From CAZGDV01 sp964524995 (lineage in GTDB: Bacteria > Chloroflexota > Dehalococcoidia > SZUA-161), in contig CAZGDV010000020.1 of the NCBI GenBank assembly GCA_964524995.1, positions 1 through 34,189 of the forward strand: a DNA stretch of 34,189 nucleotides, given 5' to 3'. Both the position numbers and the translations under genes were made by a program. Below the pieces are notes generated by a model, which worked only from the letters and a program-made list of their open reading frames with translations, made no database searches and was not told the DNA's origin. Of the stretch, positions 16,616 through 24,774 are shown piece by piece. Position 1 is the first letter of the stretch. Every line of letters starts with the position of its first letter.

Positions 16616-17575
16616 CTATGACCTCCCGTTCTCCAGGTACCACCGCACGAATTCCGGTATGCCCTGTTCCACACTTACCTTCGGCTTATATCCCAAAACG
16701 TTCCGGGCCTTCGATATATCAGCGAGCGTAAGGGGGACTTCCCCTGGTTGCAGAGCGAGGCTCCGCATCCTCGCTTTCTTGTTCAGAGCCTTCTCGATGA
16801 GACTAAGTAGATACCTCAGGTCCACCGCATTCCCTCGACCAAGGTTGAAGACATCATATGCCTTGTCTCCGTAGGCTAGGGCCATTTCGAAACCGTCGAT
16901 AATGTCATCGATGTACGTATAGTCCCGCTTCGCCGTTCCATCCCCGAAAAGTATGACCTCATCTCCTTGTTGGACCTTCCTGACAAAGCGATGAACAGCC
17001 ATTTCTGGCCGCTGGCCTGGGCCGTACACTGTGAACAGCCTGAGCGCGAGGATCGGAAGACTGTACAGATGATTGTAGGCAAGGCAGAAAAGCTCTGCCG
17101 CCGCCTTCGAAGCTGCGTAGGGCGAGATTGGATGCCCTGTCTCTGCCTCCCTGAACGGGGCCTTGACGTTGAGTCCGTACACAGAGGACGATGAAGCGAA
17201 CACGAATTTGCTGACGCCCGAACGGCAACTTGCCTCAAGAAGGTTGACGGTACCCCCTACGTTGACATCCTGATACAGGGATGGCTGTCTCATGGACGGC
17301 CTGACACCGGCTCTCGCGGCGAGGTGCATCACAGTGACCACATCGTGCTCCGAGAAGACGCGGGCGAGTAGCGATTCGTCTCTTATGTCTCCTTCGATGC
17401 ACTCGAACGCGTCGGTCTCTGCGAGTGCACGTACGTTCGCGCGCTTGATCTCTGGTGAGTAGTAGTCATCGAAATTGTCAATCCCCACAACATGGTAGCC
17501 AAGGTGGATCAGACGCCCGGCAAGATGCGACCCGATGAAACCTGCTGTGCCAGTAACCAGGACAGTCCCAGTCAT
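16616..17575 (-). CDS. SDR-family NDP-sugar epimerase (UDP-glucuronate 4-epimerase-like)
   Basis: A 319-residue extended short-chain dehydrogenase. It has the NAD-binding GTAGFIG motif (Gly9, Gly12, Gly15), SSSVYG (residues 129-134) and the catalytic YxxxK (Tyr153, Lys157). The segment DNFDDYYSPEIKRANV (33-48) is typical of UDP-glucuronate 4-epimerases (CapI/LspL type) more than of GalE, so the likely reaction is C4 epimerisation of a UDP-uronic acid or a related UDP-sugar. This fits the dehydrogenase at 22541 and the WbpB/D/E-like genes in the same operon. Its ATG overlaps the stop of the Wzz-like gene by 4 bases (ATGA). A dehydratase role is less likely but not excluded. Confidence 0.85.
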   Translation of the reverse strand: MTGTVLVTGTAGFIGSHLAGRLIHLGYHVVGIDNFDDYYSPEIKRANVRALAETDAFECIEGDIRDESLLARVFSEHDVVTVMHLAARAGVRPSMRQPSLYQDVNVGGTVNLLEASCRSGVSKFVFASSSSVYGLNVKAPFREAETGHPISPYAASKAAAELFCLAYNHLYSLPILALRLFTVYGPGQRPEMAVHRFVRKVQQGDEVILFGDGTAKRDYTYIDDIIDGFEMALAYGDKAYDVFNLGRGNAVDLRYLLSLIEKALNKKARMRSLALQPGEVPLTLADISKARNVLGYKPKVSVEQGIPEFVRWYLENGRS

Positions 17576-18783
17576 TCTTCGTCCTCCCTATGGTCACCCA
17601 TATCTTCGCCATACTTTTCCTGAGCAGATGCCAGAGTCGAGCGCAGCCGCCCCAGCAGTTTCTTGCGGTTGAGCCAGAGCCACGCTCCTCCGAGGCCGAC
17701 CACGGCGCCGATCATGAGGGCGTTCCGGGCCCTTATCTTGTCCACCGGCACGACCTCTGCAGGCGTAGGATCGTAGGTCACGAACAGATCACTCACCACC
17801 ATCTCCGCATCGCGCTTAGTAACTGGCGATGCGACGAGTGCCGATAGCTCATCCAACTGGCGTACGAGCGCGTTTACCTTGGCGTAGGCCAGCCCGTACT
17901 GTGTGTTGGACTCTCCCTCCAACACCTCGACTTCGAGGCTGTCCAAGTCATGCCTCACCTTCGCTAGTTGGGCACTGACTCTTTCTATCTGAGACAACGT
18001 GGTCGCGTATTCCTCCGACTGAATCAGGTCCCCAGCTATCAGGGCAGCCAGTGTCGCGGACAGTGAGTCGAGTTCGTTCTCCAGAGCCTCGACCATTGCC
18101 TGAGCCACAACCCGAGACGATTCCAAAGCTGCGTAATTACTGTCTGTGTCTGAGGCCAGGAGGGAAAGCTCATACCTGGCTTTCGCCAGATCATTCTTCA
18201 GGGACTCGATTTCCAGAACTGTCTGGTCATACTCCGCCTGCCTGAGGTTCAGCTCTTCAACGACTAGGAAATCCTCGAACAACCCGGGCATCAGTCTGGC
18301 CAAAAACTGCGCCTGTTCCGGACTGAGGCCGATTGTGCGGATCTCAAGCCGTGTGACCGGATCACCATATCTAACTTTCGTATCGACTGTTCTCACCCAC
18401 GGCAGATCCTCTTCCTCGCGAGCGAGGGCGTTGTGCATCTCGGCAACATCCTGAGTGAAATCAGGGTCAAGCTCGCAGACTTCGTTGATCATGAACTCGT
18501 AGAAGGCAGGAGTACTGATCTTATATGCCCAGAATTCCGCGCTTCTCTGCTGGCTCTTCGTGGATTCATAGGTTGCCCCTGGACTTGTAGCCTCTATTAT
18601 CACAGAGCTCCTGTAGAGTGCAGGAGGATCGTCGGTCAACCCGCTCACGCTCACCGGCGGCCAGCCAAGCTGGGCATGGACGGCAATCGGGCTCACATAC
18701 CAGTATCCGATGCCGGCCAGCATCCCGACGATGAGCCCCAACGAGAGCGCCACGATGCTGCGGCGACTTAGTAGCGGAACCAT
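17572..18783 (-). CDS. Wzz-like polysaccharide chain-length protein
   Basis: A 403-residue polysaccharide co-polymerase. One membrane helix lies at residues 9-30. The extracytoplasmic part has a beta region with YRSSVIIEATSPG and a long coiled-coil section of heptad-rich helices from about 170 to 320 (for example EIESLKNDLAKARYELSLL). The second helix is at about 354-372, followed by a basic then acidic 31-residue cytoplasmic tail. No kinase domain is attached, so it is Wzz-like and not Wzc-like. It would oligomerise and set chain length with the Wzy-type protein. The start is ATG 18783 behind GAGGGAAAC. The gene overlaps the epimerase gene by 4 bases and follows the aminotransferase gene by 16 bases. 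Confidence 0.85.
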   Translation of the reverse strand: MVPLLSRRSIVALSLGLIVGMLAGIGYWYVSPIAVHAQLGWPPVSVSGLTDDPPALYRSSVIIEATSPGATYESTKSQQRSAEFWAYKISTPAFYEFMINEVCELDPDFTQDVAEMHNALAREEEDLPWVRTVDTKVRYGDPVTRLEIRTIGLSPEQAQFLARLMPGLFEDFLVVEELNLRQAEYDQTVLEIESLKNDLAKARYELSLLASDTDSNYAALESSRVVAQAMVEALENELDSLSATLAALIAGDLIQSEEYATTLSQIERVSAQLAKVRHDLDSLEVEVLEGESNTQYGLAYAKVNALVRQLDELSALVASPVTKRDAEMVVSDLFVTYDPTPAEVVPVDKIRARNALMIGAVVGLGGAWLWLNRKKLLGRLRSTLASAQEKYGEDMGDHREDEE

Positions 18784-18799
18784 GTTTCCCTCAACCTCC

Positions 18800-19957
18800 T
18801 CACACTATCGGTGAGCTCGCTCCCTCTCTTGTACCTCCAAACTCACGGATGCAGCCGCACACGTGGTCAAGCTGCTCGGGGGTGAGCTCAGGGTAGATGG
18901 GAAGCGATAGTATTTCTGAAGTCACTTCCTCAGTGACAGGCAATGAGACGGCACTACCATCGCAATAGTCTCGATAGGCCACCTGCATATGAATGGGAAC
19001 CGGGTAATGTATTCCCGTGGCCACGCCCTGGGACTCCAGGTAGGACCGAAGCCGATCCCGCTCAGCGGTCCTGACGACATAGAGATGATAGACGTGCTTT
19101 GCCCAGGGCATCTCTATCGGCCTGGCGACTGAAGATGGCAGTCTCGCCTCATACTCCTCCGCTAAGACTCGTCTCTTATCATTCCAGCCATCCAGGTGCG
19201 GTAGTTTCACCCTCAGAACAGCAGCCTGAATCTCGTCGAGGCGCCCGTTGACCCCCATCAGGGGATGGTAGTATCTGATGTCTTGACCATGGTTGCGCAG
19301 CATCCTGCACTTTCTGGCTATCTCCTGATCAGATGTGACAATCATGCCCCCCTCACCGTAGGCCCCCAGGTTCTTGCCGCAGTAGAAGCTGAAGCATCCG
19401 GCATCCCCGATAGATCCCACACGCCGACCTTTGTACTCCGCGCCATGCGCCTGACATGCGTCTTCGACGACTGAGAGGCCGTGACTCCGAGCTAGCTCCA
19501 TGATCGGATCCATGTCCGCAGGGTGTCCGTAGAGATGAACTGGTAGGATAGCCTTGGTCTGCCGTGTGATGCACCCCTCTATCTGAGAAGCGTCCATGTT
19601 GAATGTAGCAGGATCGATATCGACGAAGACGGGCTTAGCACCAACCAAGGCTATGGCTTCCGTTGTAGCGAAAAACGTATTGGAGACCGTGATAACCTCA
19701 TCGCCCGGGCCTACTCCGCAACCGAGGAGGGCGAGATGCAAGGCTTCAGTGCCGGAGCCCACACCGACGCCGAATTCGGCTCCGCAGAAGCTTGCGAACT
19801 CGTCGTCGAACGCTTGAACGTTTGGCCCGAGGAAAAGCTGCATACTGTCCAAGACCTTGGCTATCTCGACCAGCACTTCCTCTTTGATTGCCTCGTATTG
19901 CTTCCTGAGGTCTACGAGGGGCACTTGTGTTGTTTCACCCTTCGGCGAGATAGTCAT
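18800..19957 (-). CDS. DegT/DnrJ/EryC1/StrS aminotransferase (WbpE-like)
   Basis: A 385-residue PLP-dependent sugar aminotransferase of normal length. Seen are SGTEALHLAL (residues 68-77), VEDACQAHGA (164-173) with the PLP-binding Asp166, and the Schiff-base Lys195 in GKNLGAYGEGG. The N-terminus VPLVDLRKQYEAI is typical of WbpE-type enzymes that make 3-amino sugars. It lies directly after a WbpD-like acyltransferase gene and a WbpB-like oxidoreductase gene, so the likely reaction is glutamate-dependent amination of a 3-keto UDP-sugar acid. GGAGGG precedes ATG 19957, and the start overlaps the acyltransferase gene by 23 bases. The exact sugar is inferred from context. Confidence 0.92.
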   Translation of the reverse strand: MTISPKGETTQVPLVDLRKQYEAIKEEVLVEIAKVLDSMQLFLGPNVQAFDDEFASFCGAEFGVGVGSGTEALHLALLGCGVGPGDEVITVSNTFFATTEAIALVGAKPVFVDIDPATFNMDASQIEGCITRQTKAILPVHLYGHPADMDPIMELARSHGLSVVEDACQAHGAEYKGRRVGSIGDAGCFSFYCGKNLGAYGEGGMIVTSDQEIARKCRMLRNHGQDIRYYHPLMGVNGRLDEIQAAVLRVKLPHLDGWNDKRRVLAEEYEARLPSSVARPIEMPWAKHVYHLYVVRTAERDRLRSYLESQGVATGIHYPVPIHMQVAYRDYCDGSAVSLPVTEEVTSEILSLPIYPELTPEQLDHVCGCIREFGGTREGASSPIV

Positions 19958-20600
19958 AGGGTTTTTCCCTCCTGCCTGTCGTGCAAGTCACGTCCTCTAT
20001 TCTTCCCACCACTCGCGCCGGGCTGCCATAGGCGACGGCCTTGGCTGGGATGTCTCGCGTAACCACGCTACCCGCACCAATCAGTGCGTACTCACCCACC
20101 ACAACGCGTGGCAGTACGGTTGCGTTGGCACCTATCTGTGCCCCGCGCCGAACGATCGGCCCCTCCATACAATCCAAGGCGTCTGGACATCCGGGATGGA
20201 TGTCGTTGGCAAGCGTGACACCTGGGCCGATGAACGCATTATCATCAATGGTGGTGAATTGGCTCACATACACGTTGCTATGGATCTTGACATTCTTGCC
20301 GATGACGCAGCCATAGTCGATTATCGAGTTGGTCCAAATACGCAGATTGCGCCCGATTTGACTCTGCTCCCTGATGATAACGTTGTGACCGGTTTCGAGA
20401 CCGCTACCTATGTTGCTGCCGGCATAGATGACGGTGCCACTTCGGATACGTGCCCCAGTCCCGATGACAACCTCTCTGTGCTCGCCACGCGAAGGAGGAT
20501 ACCCGAGGACTACGCCTTCATCCACAGTCGCGCCCCCTCCCAGCCGCACCGCAGGGCCGTGCGAGAGCCTGTCTTCGGATGTTGTAGTCTGAGCTTTCAT
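19935..20600 (-). CDS. Left-handed beta-helix acyltransferase (WbpD-like)
   Basis: A 221-residue acyltransferase made of hexapeptide repeats (GTGARIRSGTVIYAGSNIG and later IGKNVKIHSNVYVS), with the conserved trailing segment VVTRDIPAKAVAYGSPARVVG. This is the family of WbpD/WlbB, which N-acetylates the 3-amino group of a UDP-2-acetamido-3-amino-uronate using acetyl-CoA. Neighbours support that role: the oxidoreductase gene ends in a TAATG overlap with its start, and the aminotransferase gene follows with a 23-base overlap. The ribosome site GAGGAG lies within the oxidoreductase gene. Another acyl group is possible. Confidence 0.9.
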   Translation of the reverse strand: MKAQTTTSEDRLSHGPAVRLGGGATVDEGVVLGYPPSRGEHREVVIGTGARIRSGTVIYAGSNIGSGLETGHNVIIREQSQIGRNLRIWTNSIIDYGCVIGKNVKIHSNVYVSQFTTIDDNAFIGPGVTLANDIHPGCPDALDCMEGPIVRRGAQIGANATVLPRVVVGEYALIGAGSVVTRDIPAKAVAYGSPARVVGRIEDVTCTTGRREKPYDYLAEG

Positions 20601-21661
20601 TACCGCATCTCCTCGGCTACCGGAATCGATCTAGCCTCCGAGATGTTGCTTGCTATTGAAAACTGCTCGCGCTGTCCGCCATTCACGAGCGACCTGTTCG
20701 CCGTCTCTAGGATGTTGACTACCTTCAACCCCGCCCATCCGTCGCTCCGCGGTCTTGCATGGTCTTTGATGCAGCGCAGGAAGTGGTCACACTCCCGCTT
20801 CAGGGGTTCGGCATTCGCGACGAATGGAATGGTGACGTCGCCATAGCGATAGCGTGGCGGCCAAGTACTGAGCCCTTCATCGCTGGCGGATAAGGCGATT
20901 CCCTTGTCATAAATGCGTATCTTCTCAACCTCAGATACATCATCGTAGACTGCCATTCTCTTGCTGCCCACGATTGTGATTTGGCGAACCTTGCAGGGGT
21001 CTAGCCAACTTACATGTATGTGGGCCAGCGTCTCGTTTGGGAAGGTCATTTCCATGTAGGCTACGTCATAGACAGATGATTCAATACACCGCGCTCCGCG
21101 CGCACTCACGGTGACAGGATCTTGGCCCAACAGTGACAATACGATGCATATATCGTGTGGGGCCAAGTCCCAAAGCACGTTGACATCCGGTCGGAAGAGA
21201 CCCAAATTGAGGCGATCCGCATCGATATAGTAGATTTCCCCCAGTTCGCCACTGCTCACCAGGTCCCGCAGGTGATCAACAGCGGGGTGGTACTCATAAG
21301 TATGCCCTACCATCAGCACCAACCCTTGCTTCTCGGCTAACTCGATCAGATCTTCCGCCTGTCGGCTGCTCGCGGTCAGCGGCTTCTCGACCAAGACATG
21401 CTTCCCATGTAGTAGCGCCTCTCTGGCCAACCGATAGTGTGAGTTGACCGGTGTGGCAACCACGACAGCGTCTATGCCGTCCTTGAGCACATCGCCCAGG
21501 TTCGGGCTGGCAGACACGTATGAATATTGCCCCAGCACCTGGTCGAGCCGTTCCACGTCGAGATCGCAGACCATGGTTAGATTCGCCTCTGACAATTCGT
21601 GGAAGTTTCTGATGTGCTTGGCCCCCCAATACCCGCAGCCGACGATGCCAACGTTTATCAT
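20600..21661 (-). CDS. Gfo/Idh/MocA oxidoreductase (WbpB-like)
   Basis: A 353-residue NAD(P)-dependent oxidoreductase. The Rossmann motif is Gly8-x-Gly10-x2-Gly13 (VGCGYWGAK), the family EKP motif is Glu92-Lys93-Pro94, and a later WDLAPHDI segment carries the conserved Asp and His of the active site. The GCGYWGAKHIRNFHEL start is typical of WbpB/WlbA-type 3-dehydrogenases, which oxidise C3 of a UDP-GlcNAc-uronate. The order WbpB-, WbpD-, WbpE-like in one overlapping operon supports this assignment. GGAGGG lies 9 bases before ATG 21661. A generic inositol or sugar dehydrogenase role is the alternative. Confidence 0.9.
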   Translation of the reverse strand: MINVGIVGCGYWGAKHIRNFHELSEANLTMVCDLDVERLDQVLGQYSYVSASPNLGDVLKDGIDAVVVATPVNSHYRLAREALLHGKHVLVEKPLTASSRQAEDLIELAEKQGLVLMVGHTYEYHPAVDHLRDLVSSGELGEIYYIDADRLNLGLFRPDVNVLWDLAPHDICIVLSLLGQDPVTVSARGARCIESSVYDVAYMEMTFPNETLAHIHVSWLDPCKVRQITIVGSKRMAVYDDVSEVEKIRIYDKGIALSASDEGLSTWPPRYRYGDVTIPFVANAEPLKRECDHFLRCIKDHARPRSDGWAGLKVVNILETANRSLVNGGQREQFSIASNISEARSIPVAEEMR

Positions 21662-21682
21662 GTCAATCTTCCCTCCAGTTTG

Positions 21683-22516
21683 CTAGCTGCTGTTCCTTCC
21701 GAGAAGAACGCCGAATGTCCGTAGCACGATCTTGGCGTCCAGAAGCAGTGACTGTCGTTGTATATAGTCGATATCCATTCTCACCATATCGTCAAACGAG
21801 ACGTAGCCTCTACCGTAAACCTGCCACAGTCCGGTGATACCCGGAGTGGCCGTGAGTCGGGCACGATGCCAGTCGCTGTAGAGCTCGTTGGTCGCAAAGG
21901 TCATCTCAGGCCTCGGGCCGACAAATGACATATCACCCTTCAACACATTTAGGACCTGTGGGAGTTCATCCAGATTGGTCTTGCGCAATAGGGAACCTAG
22001 ACGAGTTACCCTCGGGTCATTCGGAATCTTGTAGTACGGTTTCCCATTGGCATCTCGAGCAACAGGTGTGTTACCCGCCACACTGTTCTTGGCCCACTCT
22101 TTGAGTATGCTTTCGTCGTTGTTCACGTACATGGTTCGGAACTTGAAGATTACGAAGGGACGACCATCCTTCCCAGCGCGCTCTTGGGCAAAGATCGGAT
22201 TCCCGGGTGAATCTATCCTGATAATTAAAGCGATCAGCACAAGCAGTGGTGCCGAGACCAACAGGACTGCCAATGCAAGGCTGCGATCGATCATGCTCTT
22301 CCACAACCGATAATTGGCAATATGGTGCTCTCCGCTCTGTCCGTACGCCACAGGTACCCACGAACTCAGCCTTCTTCTTGCCCTGGGCGGGACTTCATGT
22401 GAGCGTACTCCAACTGGTACATCGTTGGTCTGCTGTTCGTAGTACTCGGGCCAATCCTCGTGGCAGGCATCGGCGCGCCTTACTTCGTTAACAGTCCTAC
22501 TGCTGTAATCTCGCAT
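21683..22516 (-). CDS. Undecaprenyl-phosphate sugar-1-phosphate transferase
   Basis: A 277-residue bacterial sugar transferase that would start the repeat unit by moving a sugar-1-phosphate to undecaprenyl phosphate. One membrane helix lies at about residues 76-99. The catalytic domain has KFRTM (125-129), the metal-binding DELPQ (183-187) and VGPRPE (199-204). It lacks the extra N-terminal helices of WbaP/WcaJ and so is of the short ExoY/PglC-like form, but with a 70-residue soluble N-terminal extension of unknown use. The start ATG 22516 follows AAGAGGACGGAGA. The gene lies between the 6-dehydrogenase and WbpB-like genes and is the only initiating transferase of the cluster. Confidence 0.93.
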   Translation of the reverse strand: MRDYSSRTVNEVRRADACHEDWPEYYEQQTNDVPVGVRSHEVPPRARRRLSSWVPVAYGQSGEHHIANYRLWKSMIDRSLALAVLLVSAPLLVLIALIIRIDSPGNPIFAQERAGKDGRPFVIFKFRTMYVNNDESILKEWAKNSVAGNTPVARDANGKPYYKIPNDPRVTRLGSLLRKTNLDELPQVLNVLKGDMSFVGPRPEMTFATNELYSDWHRARLTATPGITGLWQVYGRGYVSFDDMVRMDIDYIQRQSLLLDAKIVLRTFGVLLGRNSS

Positions 22517-22540
22517 TCTCCGTCCTCTTGAATTGGTGCT

Positions 22541-23926
22541 TTAACGAGTGTGGGCTTGGCCGGAAGGGCGGCTCAGTTTTGGCTCCGCGATCTCCAGCGG
22601 TGGGGCGGATCGGGACTTCATAGCAATGCCATCGCGACCTATTCCCTCGTATATGAAGCCAGCATCTATCATTTTCTTAGGATCGTACAAGTTCCTGCCA
22701 TCCAGAAGTAGAGGGTATCTCATTAGGGACTGTATCTTTCTCATATCCAAGTGTCGGAACTCGTCCCACTCTGTGACCAGCACAATGGCATCGCTACCGT
22801 GAGCCACTTCATACGCGTCGGCGCAGTATGTCACCGAGGGCATCAGTCTGGCCGCTGCCTCCATCGACGCGGGATCGTAAGCTTTCACGTTGCACCCGTG
22901 TTCCTGCAAAAGCGAGATAACAACCAAGGACGAGGCCTCACGCATATCATCAGAATCCGGTTTGAAGGCCAACCCCAGAATTCCCACTGTCTTGCCGTTT
23001 AGCGAGCCCAGGCGATACCGAAGCTTCTCTACGGCAATCTGCGGCTGCCTGCTGTTGATTCGTAGCACTGACCTCAGCAGGGGCGAGCTCAGCCCACGGC
23101 TCTGCGACATGTAGATGAGGCCCCTCACGTCTTTCGGAAGGCAACTCCCTCCCCATCCAAGTCCAGCCCCGAGGTAACCATTCCCGCATCGCGGCTCGTA
23201 GCCGACAACCCTGGCCACATCCACGACGTTGACACCGTACTTGTCACACAGCTGGGCGATCTCGTTCATGAAGCTGATTCTGGTTGCCAGAAAGGCGTTT
23301 GAGGCGTACTTCGACATCTCAGCCGTTCCAGCGTCACACACGATTAAGGGACAATTCATGGGTTCGTAGAGTTGCGCCACGATCTGGGCAGCGTTGGCAT
23401 CGCTACAGCCGACCACCACTCGCGTTGGATTCATGAAGTCATAGACGGCACATCCCTCTCGCAGAAACTCTGGATTGGAGACTACTGTGAAGCTATAATC
23501 CTCCTTCTTATACCTCGACATCGCATCGTAGACGAACTCAGCAGTGCCGACCGGTACGGTGCTCTTGTTGACGACAATAAGATCGCCGCTCATGTTCCTG
23601 GCGATGCTCTTCGCAGCGGACCGGACCCATCTCAGGTCAGCCTTGCCGTTGGCGCCTGAGGGCGTGCCAACACAGATAAACACAATCTCGCAACCTCTAA
23701 GGCTATCCTGATAGTCGCTGGTAATGCGGAGCCTGCCAGCCCTCCGGTTCCGCTCCCACATCTCGGGCAGATCAGCCTCATGGACGGGCATGATCCCGTG
23801 TTTGAGGAGATGCAACTTCTCACCGTCAATCTCAATCAGCGTCACGTGATGGTCGAGATCGGCGAAGCAGGCTGCTGTGACCAATCCGACGTATCCTGCG
23901 CCTACTACCGAGATGTTCCGTCTCAT
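22541..23926 (-). CDS. UDP-glucose/UDP-HexNAc 6-dehydrogenase
   Basis: A 461-residue member of the UDP-glucose/GDP-mannose dehydrogenase family. It carries the NAD site GAGYVG (residues 9-14), NPEFLREG (151-158), Lys206, and the catalytic Cys262 in GGSCLPKDV with Lys266. The C-terminal VTEWDEFRHLDM and DGRNLYDP segments are those of UDP-glucose 6-dehydrogenases. It oxidises C6 twice to give a UDP-uronic acid. Because WbpB/D/E-like genes follow, the substrate may be UDP-GlcNAc (WbpA role) instead of UDP-glucose; sequence alone does not decide. A near-perfect GGAGGT site precedes ATG 23926. It is the first gene of the polysaccharide cluster proper, 43 bases after the ABC permease gene. Confidence 0.93.
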   Translation of the reverse strand: MRRNISVVGAGYVGLVTAACFADLDHHVTLIEIDGEKLHLLKHGIMPVHEADLPEMWERNRRAGRLRITSDYQDSLRGCEIVFICVGTPSGANGKADLRWVRSAAKSIARNMSGDLIVVNKSTVPVGTAEFVYDAMSRYKKEDYSFTVVSNPEFLREGCAVYDFMNPTRVVVGCSDANAAQIVAQLYEPMNCPLIVCDAGTAEMSKYASNAFLATRISFMNEIAQLCDKYGVNVVDVARVVGYEPRCGNGYLGAGLGWGGSCLPKDVRGLIYMSQSRGLSSPLLRSVLRINSRQPQIAVEKLRYRLGSLNGKTVGILGLAFKPDSDDMREASSLVVISLLQEHGCNVKAYDPASMEAAARLMPSVTYCADAYEVAHGSDAIVLVTEWDEFRHLDMRKIQSLMRYPLLLDGRNLYDPKKMIDAGFIYEGIGRDGIAMKSRSAPPLEIAEPKLSRPSGQAHTR

Positions 23927-23969
23927 TACTGACCTCCAGTCTGTGCCCTATATGGTTGGTTGCTTGTCA

Positions 23970-24773
23970 TTAGTAGTGAACCAACGTGCCCTCTACACGG
24001 GCTCGTCTCACGGCATAGCGAAAACACACAAAAGCCAAAGGCAGCAGTATTGCTGCGAACGCGCTCAGCCCTGCCAGCTGGACCCAACAGTCCTGCAGCG
24101 ACTGTCCTTCCAGCAGCGCACCTCTCATGCCGTCAAGAGTATACCTTAGAGGCAAAAGCCACGAGAGGCGCTCCAGCCAATCCGGCAGGATGTAGATCGG
24201 GAAGTATACCCCTGCCAGCAAGGTTGAGACTCCTGTGATTGCCCACGCGATTGGGTCGCCTTTCTTCAGGACTACGATGATGGAAGCTGAGATGATGCCG
24301 ATAGCCGCGAAGCTGGCTATAGACAGTATGAGTACCACAACCCCGGTTGCGTAGTTGGCGTTGGACAGACTCATTCCAAAGACTGCTACACCCAGCAGGA
24401 TGAAAACTACGATCTGGATGGATGTGAATACATACGCCCATATCGAGGACGAGAGCAGTATCTTGCTGAGTCTGGTTGGGCTGAGCAACATGATCTCCAG
24501 AGTGCCCATCACTTGACCCTCTCGTATGCTACTGGAGAAAGTCGTCATGCTGAGGGTCATGTATCTGGTGAACGCAAGCCCGATGAGGATGAATGCGAAG
24601 TAGTCTCCGCCTGGGACATCCAGACTGCCCGCCACTTGCGTTTCCAAGAACTGGGAGAGGAAGTAGAACACAGCTATGGTCAGGACTATGCCCAAGAGCT
24701 GCAGGGCAAAGGATGTCCGGTAGCTGAGTGCCATTGAAACGTCTCGCCTGACAAAAGCTAGGACGGTCGACAT
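23970..24773 (-). CDS. ABC-2 type transporter permease
   Basis: A 267-residue membrane protein from ATG 24773, one base after the stop of the ATPase gene (TAG-A-ATG). A longer frame to 24827 is open but would overlap the ATPase gene by 53 bases. It has six predicted helices with the ABC-2 pattern: a first helix after RRDVSMALSYRTSF, the segment TLEIMLLSPTRLSK of the inner coupling region, and the late YFPIYILPDWLERLSWLLPLRYTLDGMRG motif. This is the DrrB/NodJ-like group, which exports lipids, drugs or glycolipids. Whether it moves a product of the neighbouring cluster is open; a Wzx gene already exists there. Confidence 0.9.
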   Translation of the reverse strand: MSTVLAFVRRDVSMALSYRTSFALQLLGIVLTIAVFYFLSQFLETQVAGSLDVPGGDYFAFILIGLAFTRYMTLSMTTFSSSIREGQVMGTLEIMLLSPTRLSKILLSSSIWAYVFTSIQIVVFILLGVAVFGMSLSNANYATGVVVLILSIASFAAIGIISASIIVVLKKGDPIAWAITGVSTLLAGVYFPIYILPDWLERLSWLLPLRYTLDGMRGALLEGQSLQDCWVQLAGLSAFAAILLPLAFVCFRYAVRRARVEGTLVHY

Positions 24774-24774
24774 T

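Noticed and set aside
19857..20846. Plus-strand open frame (329 codons)
   Set aside because: It is antisense to the aminotransferase, acyltransferase and oxidoreductase genes, all of which are clear family members.
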